From the NCBI GenBank assembly GCA_045544455.1, contig JAZPYZ010000009.1:1-64000 (forward strand): 64,000 nt of DNA, given 5' to 3'. The stretch comes from JAZPYZ01 sp045544455 (lineage in GTDB: Bacteria; Bacillota; Clostridia; Oscillospirales; Acutalibacteraceae). The position numbers and the translations under genes are program-made. The notes under the pieces were generated by a model. It saw only the letters and a list, made by a program, of their open reading frames with translations, was not told where the DNA came from and searched no databases. Below, piece by piece: positions 34,604-41,619 of this stretch (positions within the stretch are counted from its first letter, which is position 1; the number at the start of each line of letters is the position of its first letter).

Positions 34604-35794
34604 TCACTCGATTTCTACCTGAATTTTAGCCCGTGCCGTTTCGCACGCGGCAATCGCTTCGTCGGCCGACCGGTGTTTGGCAATCACAAACCCGAGCCGG
34701 TCGCCGCTGCTGTGAATATCCGGAATTTCCTGGCCAACGGTTTTGACGATCTCGATCTGCTGTACACCATCCACCTGCCGCGCCTCTTCCAAACCGGCAA
34801 TGCTTTTAAAAACCCCTTTGTGAGAAGCCAAATACCGGATCGCCGATCCGTTGTGCCTGGTCGGGGTGATGTCGGGTTGTTCGCCCAGTGCAATGCGAAT
34901 ACAGTTCGCCACCATATCCACGCCGGTCGAAAGCGGCACCAAATGGGTGGTGATACAATCGCCGCCGAGTCTGGCCCCGATCTCCACCACTTTCGGCCCT
35001 TCTTTTGTCACCATGATTTCGGTGTGTGACGGACCGTTTTCGATCCCCACGGCATTTACCGCCGCCGAGGCAACCTGCCGAATTCGCTCGGCGATTTCGG
35101 CATCAAAACGAGTCGGTTGCGAATGTCCCATCTCCACAAAATGCGGGGCACCGGTGGTCAGTTTGTCGGTGATCTGGATCACGTGGCACACGCCGTCTAC
35201 GCTCAACGTCTCGACGCTCACTTCCGCACCGCTCATATATTCTTCTACCAAGATCGTCCCGTTTCGCGAAAACTCTTTACTGTATCGGTAAGCGTTTTCG
35301 ATTGATTCGGCATCGGTAACGTCGTTGATCTTAAAAATGCCGCGCGAACCGGAATTGTCTGCCGGTTTCACCATGAATGGCCGGTCAAACGCCGCTACAG
35401 CCTCTTGATATTGTTCATAGGTATCCACTTTAAAGAATTGCGGGATCGGCACCCCATGATCGCGCAAACAGGCACGCATCACCGCTTTATCGGTGGCTTT
35501 CAGCGCGGTATCGGCCGAAACGCCCACCAATCCCATCTCGGCGGCCACGGCGGCCACCGTCCGCATCGGCATATCGCTTGCCAACGTCATGATGCCATCA
35601 ATTTGGTGCTCTTTCGCCGCTTGCATCACGCGTGGCGTATCGATGGTGCTGATCTCTAACGCGATATCCGCTTTGTCAAACCCGACCGCTTTCGGATCCA
35701 TATCCACCGCGATGACTTTAATGCCCATCTCGCGCGCTTTGATAATCCCCGGCAACTGCAAAACACCGGCGCCGAGTATCATGAGTTTTTTCAT
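34604..35794 (-). CDS. ATP-grasp ligase (carbamoyl-phosphate-synthase-like)
   Basis: This 396-residue protein has a Rossmann-like N-terminal domain (KLMILGAGVLQLPGIIKA), the ATP-grasp core with KPADNSGSRGI and LVEEYMSGAEVSVE, and the metal-binding VVEIGARLGGD. Related enzymes form an amide bond from a carboxylate through an acyl phosphate. Next to two aminotransferase-family genes it may attach an amino or organic acid to an amino sugar; that is an inference. AAGAAGG precedes the ATG. Confidence 0.82.
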   Translation of the reverse strand: MKKLMILGAGVLQLPGIIKAREMGIKVIAVDMDPKAVGFDKADIALEISTIDTPRVMQAAKEHQIDGIMTLASDMPMRTVAAVAAEMGLVGVSADTALKATDKAVMRACLRDHGVPIPQFFKVDTYEQYQEAVAAFDRPFMVKPADNSGSRGIFKINDVTDAESIENAYRYSKEFSRNGTILVEEYMSGAEVSVETLSVDGVCHVIQITDKLTTGAPHFVEMGHSQPTRFDAEIAERIRQVASAAVNAVGIENGPSHTEIMVTKEGPKVVEIGARLGGDCITTHLVPLSTGVDMVANCIRIALGEQPDITPTRHNGSAIRYLASHKGVFKSIAGLEEARQVDGVQQIEIVKTVGQEIPDIHSSGDRLGFVIAKHRSADEAIAACETARAKIQVEIE

Positions 35795-35808
35795 GTTATC
35801 AACCTTCT

Positions 35809-36894
35809 TTATGTATCGGCTTGTGTCAACACGTCGGCCAACACGTCGGCGATATACGCCATATCCTCTTCGGTATACCGTTGATCACACAGCACCCCCA
35901 ACATCTGTTGCGCTGTGCGTTCAGCCACCGGACACACGCCCAGGGCTTCTTTCGGCACCGGCCATATCACCGGACAAAACACACCGCGTTTAGCGGCGGC
36001 TTGTTGCACCGCATCACGCCGATCGACCAATAAGGGGAAATATAAGGTGCTGTTTTCCGGTCGGTCGGTGATAAAGGTGATCGCCCCAGTTTCGGCTAAC
36101 GGCACAAGGTGTTGTTTTAAAGCGCGTGCGTTGGCTTGCCGCTTCGCAACGATTGTGTCGAAATCGATCTGTTCCAACAACGCGCGCGACTCGTCGGTCA
36201 TAGCATAGGGGAGGGTGTTTTTATCCAACAGATCAGACGCTTGCGCCAACCCGGCCCGGAACGCCTGTTTCAACGTTTCGTCACCGGTTGCTAAAAATTC
36301 GCTTTTCTGCTGCATCGCGGTTTGCCGTATCGCGGCAAAAGTCGGTTCCGGCCGGCACGGGGTGACCGCAAAATCGGTCGACAAGATCCCGCCGTCTCCA
36401 ATCGCTAACCATTTTCGGATGCTGGCCATGGTATAGTGCGGTGTCACCGATACCGCCTCCTGCCGTTTGATCGGCAGATCGTGGGTGCGGTCTTCCACCA
36501 ATATGGCGTGCGGCGCCTGTTCGGTCAACTTCACCAACTCTTCATCGGTCATCGGCCGAATTCCAAAATACCGCATATACAAAAACACCGTATCGTCGGT
36601 CAATTTGCGGCACACGTCGTCCATGTCGGCGGTAAACCGATCGGTCAACCGGTAAAACACCGGTTCGTACCCGTTCATGGTAAACGGAGATACCATCGAT
36701 TCGCAACAAAGCGCCGGCAACAATACGCGCCGGTGTTGTGCCCGACACGAGACGGCGATCTCTTTGAGCGCGTCCCGTCCACTACGGTAATAAACCGGCG
36801 TTTGTAAAAGCGCCGGTTTACCGATTGCGGTTACGAACGGCTCGTTGGCCGCCCAATCAAATTCACTTCCGAACTCACGAATGGTTGTCTCCAC
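35809..36894 (-). CDS. Divergent DegT/DnrJ-like PLP-dependent protein
   Basis: This 361-residue protein resembles the aminotransferase fold: it has RSGRDALKEIAV near residue 37 and SIRKWLAIGDGG near residue 159, where the lysine matches the PLP lysine of DegT enzymes. It is shorter and less conserved than the other DegT protein at 37550. It may act on an unusual sugar or lack activity. GTG 36894 begins within the end of the preceding gene (20-base overlap). Confidence 0.65.
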   Translation of the reverse strand: METTIREFGSEFDWAANEPFVTAIGKPALLQTPVYYRSGRDALKEIAVSCRAQHRRVLLPALCCESMVSPFTMNGYEPVFYRLTDRFTADMDDVCRKLTDDTVFLYMRYFGIRPMTDEELVKLTEQAPHAILVEDRTHDLPIKRQEAVSVTPHYTMASIRKWLAIGDGGILSTDFAVTPCRPEPTFAAIRQTAMQQKSEFLATGDETLKQAFRAGLAQASDLLDKNTLPYAMTDESRALLEQIDFDTIVAKRQANARALKQHLVPLAETGAITFITDRPENSTLYFPLLVDRRDAVQQAAAKRGVFCPVIWPVPKEALGVCPVAERTAQQMLGVLCDQRYTEEDMAYIADVLADVLTQADT

Positions 36895-37546
36895 CGATGG
36901 TCACTCTTTCTGCTTGTTCTTCTGCCAGTGCGGCTACCGTCGCTTCGTCTTCGCGCGCGGCATCGCAATGGATGTTTTCTTGTTTCACTACCACCGCAAT
37001 GGTTTTGAAAAAGATTTTCACGTCAAGGGAAAAGGAACAGTTTCGCGCATAATACGCATCGTGGATCATTTTACTGTCGCCATCCGCGGCGTTGCGATAA
37101 TACGCTTGGTTATACCCGGTGATGCCCGGTTTCGCCTGCAAAAACACCCGAATGTCGTCCGGATACCGTTCCAGCCAATCCGGCGGATCCGGACGCGGCC
37201 CGATCAAACTCATGTCACCTTTCAGCACGTTCAGCAACTGCGGCAACTCGTCGATGGAAGTTTTGCGCAAAAAGCGTCCCACCTTGGTCACGCGAGGATC
37301 GTCGTCCCCGTTATAGGTCGATCCGTCCGCTAATCGAATATCCGGCGCGTTGACGCGCATCGACCGAAACTTATACATCTTAAACAATTTGCCGTATTGT
37401 CCAATGCGTTCGGCATTATAAAATATCGGTCCGCGATCCTCCAACCAAATGGCCGGTACCACGATTAGATACACGACCGCCGTCAGCAACAATCCGACCA
37501 ACGATACGAGAATATCAAATCCGCGTTTAATAACTCGTTGATACAT
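36875..37546 (-). CDS. PglC-like phosphoglycosyl transferase (initiating sugar transferase)
   Basis: The 223-residue product is a monotopic bacterial sugar transferase: one N-terminal hydrophobic segment (residues 7-32), then KMYKFRSM, TSIDELPQLLNVLKGDMSLIGPRP and PGITGY, all family signatures with the catalytic Asp-Glu in IDELPQL. It transfers a sugar phosphate to undecaprenyl phosphate and so starts the repeat unit. The short form without five membrane spans is PglC-like rather than WbaP-like. The C-terminal 30 residues are variable. Confidence 0.9.
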   Translation of the reverse strand: MYQRVIKRGFDILVSLVGLLLTAVVYLIVVPAIWLEDRGPIFYNAERIGQYGKLFKMYKFRSMRVNAPDIRLADGSTYNGDDDPRVTKVGRFLRKTSIDELPQLLNVLKGDMSLIGPRPDPPDWLERYPDDIRVFLQAKPGITGYNQAYYRNAADGDSKMIHDAYYARNCSFSLDVKIFFKTIAVVVKQENIHCDAAREDEATVAALAEEQAERVTIGGDNHS

Positions 37547-37549
37547 ACC

Positions 37550-38758
37550 TTAACCCCCGATGTATTCCTTCAAAATGGCGCAGTAGGTGTCGATGATATA
37601 GGTCACCTGCTCATCGGTAAGGTTGGTATGTAACGGCAAGGTGATCTCGTTCGCAAACTGCGCATAGGCGTTCGGGAAATTTGCAATGTCAAACCCGAGC
37701 GCTTTATAAGCCGACATCATCGGCAACGGTTTATAGTGCACGTTACAGACGATTCCGGCTTCGGCCATCCGCAAAATAATGGCATGTCGATCGTCGTACG
37801 AGATGTTCGGAATACGCGTCAAATACAAGTGACCGCTGGATTGGTGATCCGCGGTATAGTGCGGCAACGTCTGCACACCCAACGGTTTAAACGCGGCATC
37901 AAACCGCGCGATGATCTCTTTGCGTCTGGTCAACATCGCCGGATACCGTTCCATCTGGGCCAGCCCCATCGCGGCGGCGATATCGGTCATGTTGCATTTG
38001 TAGGCCGGGGACAAAATATCGTATTCCCACGCGCCCACCTGCGTTTTTGCAAACGCATCTTTGGATTGTCCGTGCAACGACAACAGTTGCAGTTGCCGAT
38101 AGATATCGGCGTCGTCGATTCCGTCAATGGTCCGCCAGGTCAGCGCCCCACCTTCGGCGGTGGTCAGGTTTTTCACCGCATGGAATGAGAAGGACGAGAA
38201 ATCCGCCACGCTGCCAATCGGTTTACCTTGCCACGTAGCGCCAAATGCATGTGCCGTATCGGCCATGATCGCCACCCGTCCAATCGCTTTTTGCCAATCG
38301 TTGGCCGGATTAAACATGGATTTTTTACGTTCTACGATCGCAAACAACCGGTCATAATCGCACGGCACACCGCCGATATCCACCGGAATAATGGCTTTCG
38401 TCTTCGGGGTGATGGCCGCTTCCAACGCATCATAATCCATCTCAAATCCGTCCGCCTGGGTATCCACCAACACCAGTTTGGCCCCCACGTGGCACACAAC
38501 CGATGCCGATGCCGTGTAGGTATAGGCGCTGGTGATCACTTCATCCCCCGGGCCAATGCCCAACAGACGAAGCGCCATTTCGGCACAAGCAGTTTGCGAG
38601 TTCAAGCAAACCGCCATATGCGTACCGCAAAAACCAGCGATTTTCTTTTCCAGTTCCTTTGTGCGGGGCCCCGTTGTGATCCATCCGGACCGCAACGCCT
38701 CGGAAACGTATTGAACTTCCAACTCGGAGATATCCGGCGGCGAAAAAGGAATTTTCAT
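37550..38758 (-). CDS. DegT/DnrJ/EryC1/StrS aminotransferase
   Basis: This 402-residue PLP enzyme has the family motif SFHAVKNLTTAEGG with the PLP lysine near residue 192 and the N-terminal MKIPFSPPDISELE start. Such enzymes convert a keto sugar nucleotide to an amino sugar. ATG 38758 has GGAAGG 10 bases upstream; the TTG 6 bases earlier is too close. It is the first gene of the operon, about 150 nt after the promoter. Next to a PglC-like gene it may supply a diamino sugar like bacillosamine (inference). Confidence 0.9.
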   Translation of the reverse strand: MKIPFSPPDISELEVQYVSEALRSGWITTGPRTKELEKKIAGFCGTHMAVCLNSQTACAEMALRLLGIGPGDEVITSAYTYTASASVVCHVGAKLVLVDTQADGFEMDYDALEAAITPKTKAIIPVDIGGVPCDYDRLFAIVERKKSMFNPANDWQKAIGRVAIMADTAHAFGATWQGKPIGSVADFSSFSFHAVKNLTTAEGGALTWRTIDGIDDADIYRQLQLLSLHGQSKDAFAKTQVGAWEYDILSPAYKCNMTDIAAAMGLAQMERYPAMLTRRKEIIARFDAAFKPLGVQTLPHYTADHQSSGHLYLTRIPNISYDDRHAIILRMAEAGIVCNVHYKPLPMMSAYKALGFDIANFPNAYAQFANEITLPLHTNLTDEQVTYIIDTYCAILKEYIGG

Positions 38759-38764
38759 ATACAA

Positions 38765-38910
38765 GCGTCCTTCCTGGTTCGGGAATTTAAGTCAAAAAGT
38801 GCGGAATCGTTAGGGTTTAAGCGGCTTTGCGCGAGGCTTTTGGTGGCTTGTTTACCACCGTCAAACGGCCATGAGCGCGCAAAACGCCAATATGAATTCT
38901 AATCTATCCT
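38765..38910 (-). promoter_or_regulatory. Leader of the polysaccharide operon
   Basis: About 145 nt of transcribed leader without a supported gene. It contains a GGTGG/CCACC hairpin (near 38848-38866) and no U-tract terminator. I could not match it to a known riboswitch. Confidence 0.4.
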
Positions 38911-38939
38911 ACTATACCATATCTTTGTAGTCATGTCAA
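38911..38939 (-). promoter_or_regulatory. Promoter of the 12-gene polysaccharide operon
   Basis: Read on the minus strand, a perfect TTGACA (38939-38934) and TATAGT (38916-38911) are 17 bases apart, with TGG before the -10 box. It is the only strong promoter seen for the cluster. Confidence 0.87.
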
Positions 38940-39017
38940 CCAAAAACACCCGGTGTTAATTGGCCGAATTTTGTCTTTTTGCCTACTTTTACCACAAAAA
39001 AGGGACAAAAAGCACGA

Positions 39018-39057
39018 AAAACGGCAAAACAAGAAAACCAATCTTGCTTTGCCGTTT
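39018..39057 (-). terminator. Terminator after the MaoC-like gene
   Basis: AAACGGCAAA-CAAGA pairs with TCTTG-TTTGCCGTTT with one unpaired base, and on the minus strand it is followed by TTTTTC. It isolates the dehydratase gene from the divergent polysaccharide promoter region. Confidence 0.8.
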
Positions 39058-39067
39058 ACCCATACGC

Positions 39068-39514
39068 TTATTTGGCCGTTTCGTCGGCCTTTCGATACTT
39101 CAAAATCGAGTCTGTCACATTGGTCAGCACCAACTCACCGTGTTGGTTATAGACCTCCACCGTCATCTCGGCGATACCGTTATAGGGGTTGCGCCGTTCA
39201 ATCCGGGTAATAACCCCTTTCCCGGTTAACGTATCGCCGGGAAACACCGGTTTCTCCCATTCGATATGGGTGGATTTGCCGGCGATTTGTTCTTCACCAA
39301 ACAAGCCGCTTTCAATCACCTTGGCCCACACCGCCATAAAGGTCATAACACCCGGTGCAATCAGTTTTCCGTATCGGCTTTTCGCCGCAAATTCCTCGTC
39401 AAAATGCAATCGAAACGGATCGTATTCTTTGGAAAATGCAATCATTTTCTCGCGATCGATTGTCACCGGTTCGGTCGTGATGGTCAACCCCACCGACATA
39501 TCGTCTAAATACAT
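39068..39514 (-). CDS. MaoC-like hotdog-fold dehydratase
   Basis: This 148-residue protein has the hotdog fold with the (R)-hydratase pattern DPFRLHFDEEFAAKSRYGKLIAPG, in which Asp and His of the D-x4-H motif (DPFRLH) are the usual catalytic pair. Members hydrate enoyl-CoA or related thioesters. ATG 39514 has GAGGCG ahead; the frame continues upstream to 39577 without support. It stands alone between a terminator and its own promoter. Confidence 0.85.
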   Translation of the reverse strand: MYLDDMSVGLTITTEPVTIDREKMIAFSKEYDPFRLHFDEEFAAKSRYGKLIAPGVMTFMAVWAKVIESGLFGEEQIAGKSTHIEWEKPVFPGDTLTGKGVITRIERRNPYNGIAEMTVEVYNQHGELVLTNVTDSILKYRKADETAK

Positions 39515-39547
39515 GACATATCGCCTCTGTTTATGGATTTGTCGATC

Positions 39548-39577
39548 AGTATACCACAAAAGGCCGGTTGTTTTCAA
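39548..39577 (-). promoter_or_regulatory. Promoter of the MaoC-like gene
   Basis: On the minus strand TTGAAA (39577-39572) and TATACT (39553-39548) are 18 bases apart, and the -10 box is preceded by TGG. Confidence 0.7.
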
Positions 39578-39592
39578 CCACTTTCATCGAAA

Positions 39593-39925
39593 TCACGGTT
39601 CGCAAACCAACAGGTTTTTGGCTTGAAATCCATCTGCCGCATCCGGCGTCGGTAACCGATCGGTAATCACACAGTCGAGTTCGCTCGTGTGGCATACCTG
39701 AAACACCGATGTTTTATCAAACTTCGAACTATCGCATAAAAACACCGTTTTTTTGGTGTGTTCCATGGCGATTTTTCGCAGATTGGTTTCGTGTTCGTGC
39801 AGGTCGGTAATCTGTCCGTTTCGGTCCACCGCATGCGCCGAAAACAGCATAATGTCGGTGTGGATGGTGCGGCAGGCGTGTTCGGCCAACAACCCGGTCG
39901 TTACCATCTCGCCCTGCCGGAATCG
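39593..39925 (-). pseudogene. DeoR-family regulator, 3' remnant
   Basis: About 110 residues match the C-terminal effector domain of DeoR sugar-phosphate regulators (RFRQGEMVTTGLLAEHACRT, then VFLCDSSKFDKTSVFQV and LDCVITD). The N-terminal helix-turn-helix and half of the effector domain, about 140 residues, are missing; upstream the frame meets a TAG at 39947 and there is no ribosome site. Homology stops where the SIS remnant on the other strand begins. It is most likely a deletion remnant. Confidence 0.8.
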
Positions 39926-39931
39926 CAACGG

Positions 39932-40270
39932 TTTCGAATGATCTGCCTAAACGATAACCTACCTACGTTACTCAGTTTGGCCAACGACGTATCGTATGAA
40001 GACGTGTTCGTGGAACCGCTGAAAAACTTCTTAAATCCGGGTGATCTGGTCATCGGAATTTCAGGTAGCGGAAATTCCGAAAACGTGTTGCGAGCGATCC
40101 GTTATGCCAAAGCACACGGCAACCACACGGTTGGGTTAGTCGGGTTCGATGGCGGTGCACTCAAATCGTTGGCAGATATCTGCTTGCATATCGATATTCA
40201 CAATATGCAGGTGGTCGAAGACTTGCACATGATGATGGGACATCTCTTTTTCTATGCCTTGCAAGCATAA
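39932..40270 (+). pseudogene. SIS-domain sugar isomerase-like protein, 3' remnant
   Basis: About 112 residues match the C-terminal part of GmhA-like SIS proteins (MICLNDNLPTLLSLANDVSY, then VIGISGSGNSENVLRAI and VVEDLHMMMGHL). The N-terminal 70-80 residues with the first helix and the GNGGSA-type loop are missing. The ATG at 39938 has no ribosome site before it. The family homology begins within ten bases of where the oppositely oriented DeoR remnant ends. Confidence 0.8.
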
Positions 40271-40286
40271 GTGCGCTCGATCGATA

Positions 40287-40324
40287 AAGTAAAAAACACC
40301 ATCCAAACGGATGGCGTTTTTACT
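40287..40324. terminator. Bidirectional terminator between SIS remnant and tRNA-Tyr
   Basis: An A-rich/T-rich flanked stem (CACCATCC with GGATGGCG, one mismatch, loop AAAC) reads as an intrinsic terminator on both strands. It borders the 3' end of the tRNA gene. Confidence 0.8.
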
Positions 40325-40409
40325 TGGTGGGGGAAGGTGGATTCGGACCACCGAAGTCAGTGACAACAGATTTACAGTCTGCCCCCTTTGACCGCTCGGG
40401 AATTCCCCC
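40325..40409 (-). tRNA. tRNA-Tyr (anticodon GUA)
   Basis: On the minus strand an 85-base class II tRNA can be folded: a seven-base-pair acceptor stem beginning GGGGGAA and closing with TTCCCCC, discriminator A and an encoded CCA; an anticodon loop CTGTAAA giving GUA; a long variable arm; and a T arm with GGTTCGAATCC-like sequence (GGTCCGAATCC). Tyrosine tRNAs of bacteria have the long variable arm. Confidence 0.96.
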
Positions 40410-40429
40410 ATATGAAAATTGCAAGAGTT

Positions 40430-40458
40430 AATATACCATGTCCGGCGATAAAAGTCAA
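40430..40458 (-). promoter_or_regulatory. Promoter of tRNA-Tyr
   Basis: On the minus strand TTGACT (40458-40453) and TATATT (40435-40430) are 17 bases apart with TGG before the -10 box, 20 bases from the tRNA 5' end. Confidence 0.85.
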
Positions 40459-40493
40459 GTCTTTTTTCGATAAAATTTCATCATCGTTCACGG

Positions 40494-40499
40494 TATATT
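40494..40499 (+). promoter_or_regulatory. -10-like box ahead of the YlmC-like gene
   Basis: TATATT preceded by CGG resembles the local -10 boxes, but no -35 box stands 16-18 bases upstream. CATATCCA and CATACACA follow and could instead be the -10 of a sporulation sigma factor. The true promoter is not resolved. Confidence 0.3.
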
Positions 40500-40542
40500 T
40501 CGTTTGCGCTCGGCATATCCATACACAAAAGGGGGAAAAGGT

Positions 40543-40839
40543 ATGTTTTGCAGAATTACCGATCTTCATAACAAAGAGGTCATCAACGTCAGCGACGGGC
40601 GGCGTCTCGGTTACGTGGACGATGTCGAAGTCGATACCTGCACCGCGCAACTGGTGTCGCTGATTATTTTCGGCCGTTCCAAACTGTGTGGTTTGCTTGG
40701 CCATGGAGACGATATCGTTATCGGTTGGAAAGAGATTGAGATCATCGGTCCGGAAACCATTTTGGTGCATCACAACACACCTTGTCAGGAATTGCCGCGT
40801 CGGCGCTCGTTGCTGGGTGGTATTTTCGGTGGCCGATAA
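40543..40839 (+). CDS. YlmC/YmxH-family sporulation protein (PRC-barrel)
   Basis: This 98-residue protein has the PRC-barrel pattern of YlmC/YmxH (MFCRITDLHNKEVINVSDGRRLGYVDDVEVD, then LVSLIIFG and IVIGWKEIEIIG) and the C-terminal glycine-rich tail. In Bacillus these proteins are produced in the sporulating mother cell, but their role is poorly defined. The ATG has GGGGGAAAAGG ahead. Its presence fits a spore-forming ancestry. Confidence 0.87.
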   Translation: MFCRITDLHNKEVINVSDGRRLGYVDDVEVDTCTAQLVSLIIFGRSKLCGLLGHGDDIVIGWKEIEIIGPETILVHHNTPCQELPRRRSLLGGIFGGR

Positions 40840-41541
40840 TTACCGTGCGTGTATGGTTTCGCGTGCCGTATCACTAACCAATCGACCGTCCGAGATGCAC
40901 AATTTTCGCGGACAAGCCGCCGCAATGCCTGCATCGTGCGTGATTAACACCACCGTCATACCGGCGTGATTGAGCGCTTGTAACAACGCCATGACGTCCG
41001 CGCCGGATTGTCGGTCGAGATTACCGGTGGGTTCGTCTGCCAAAATCAACGGCGGCCGCGTGGCGATCGCACGGGCGATCGCGACACGTTGTTGTTGACC
41101 GCCCGACATCTCGCGCGGACGGTGTGACATGCGCGCATCCAACCCCACTTGTTGTAAGCTGTCCGCCGCGATCCGCTGCCGTTCGGCCTTGCCTGTGCCA
41201 CGATAATATAACGGCAACTCCACGTTTTCGAGTGCCGACAAATCGCCAAGCAGGTGAAAACTCTGAAACACAAATCCGATCTGCCGGTTGCGGATAACCG
41301 ATAACTGTTTATCGGTCATTCGGGCGGTATCGTGACCATTAAACCAGTACCGCCCATTGGTCGGCCGATCCAAACATCCGAGCAGATTCATCAAGGTGGA
41401 TTTACCCGATCCCGACTGCCCGACGATCGCGACCAACTCGCCGGCATTTACCGAAAACGAAACGTCGTCGAGCGATTTCACCGTGCCTGCCGCGGTATCG
41501 TAATATTTTTTCAGATGTTCGACACGAATAACCGGTTCCAT
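40840..41541 (-). CDS. ABC transporter ATPase, MacB/LolD-like, orphan
   Basis: This 233-residue ATPase has Walker A (GQSGSGKST), the signature MSGGQQQRVAIARA, Walker B with LADEPTGNLD, and the H-loop TH, all matching the MacB/LolD/FtsE group that works with FtsX-like permeases. No permease gene is adjacent, which is unusual. The ATG 41541 has an AGGAG ribosome site that lies in one arm of a long hairpin. It follows birA by about 80 bases. Confidence 0.88.
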   Translation of the reverse strand: MEPVIRVEHLKKYYDTAAGTVKSLDDVSFSVNAGELVAIVGQSGSGKSTLMNLLGCLDRPTNGRYWFNGHDTARMTDKQLSVIRNRQIGFVFQSFHLLGDLSALENVELPLYYRGTGKAERQRIAADSLQQVGLDARMSHRPREMSGGQQQRVAIARAIATRPPLILADEPTGNLDRQSGADVMALLQALNHAGMTVVLITHDAGIAAACPRKLCISDGRLVSDTARETIHAR

Positions 41542-41548
41542 AAACAAT

Positions 41549-41592
41549 CTCCTATTGGTTTTGAAATTAGCATATCCCAAAATCAATAGGAG
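41549..41592 (-). promoter_or_regulatory. Hairpin that can hide the ABC ATPase ribosome site
   Basis: Two 15-base arms (41549-41563 and 41578-41592) match at 14 of 15 positions around a 14-base loop. In the mRNA the arm next to the gene holds AGGAG, the ribosome site, paired with CTCCT. This suggests control of translation by opening of the hairpin; the trigger is unknown. Confidence 0.6.
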
Positions 41593-41619
41593 TATTCGTT
41601 TGACAAATTTTGACAACAG

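Noticed and set aside
38765..38910. GCAAAGCC-like sequence in the polysaccharide leader suggesting a c-di-GMP riboswitch
   Set aside because: Only the short GCAAAGCC block (minus strand, near 38830-38823) matches; the expected GNRA-capped helix and its receptor are not in the right order.
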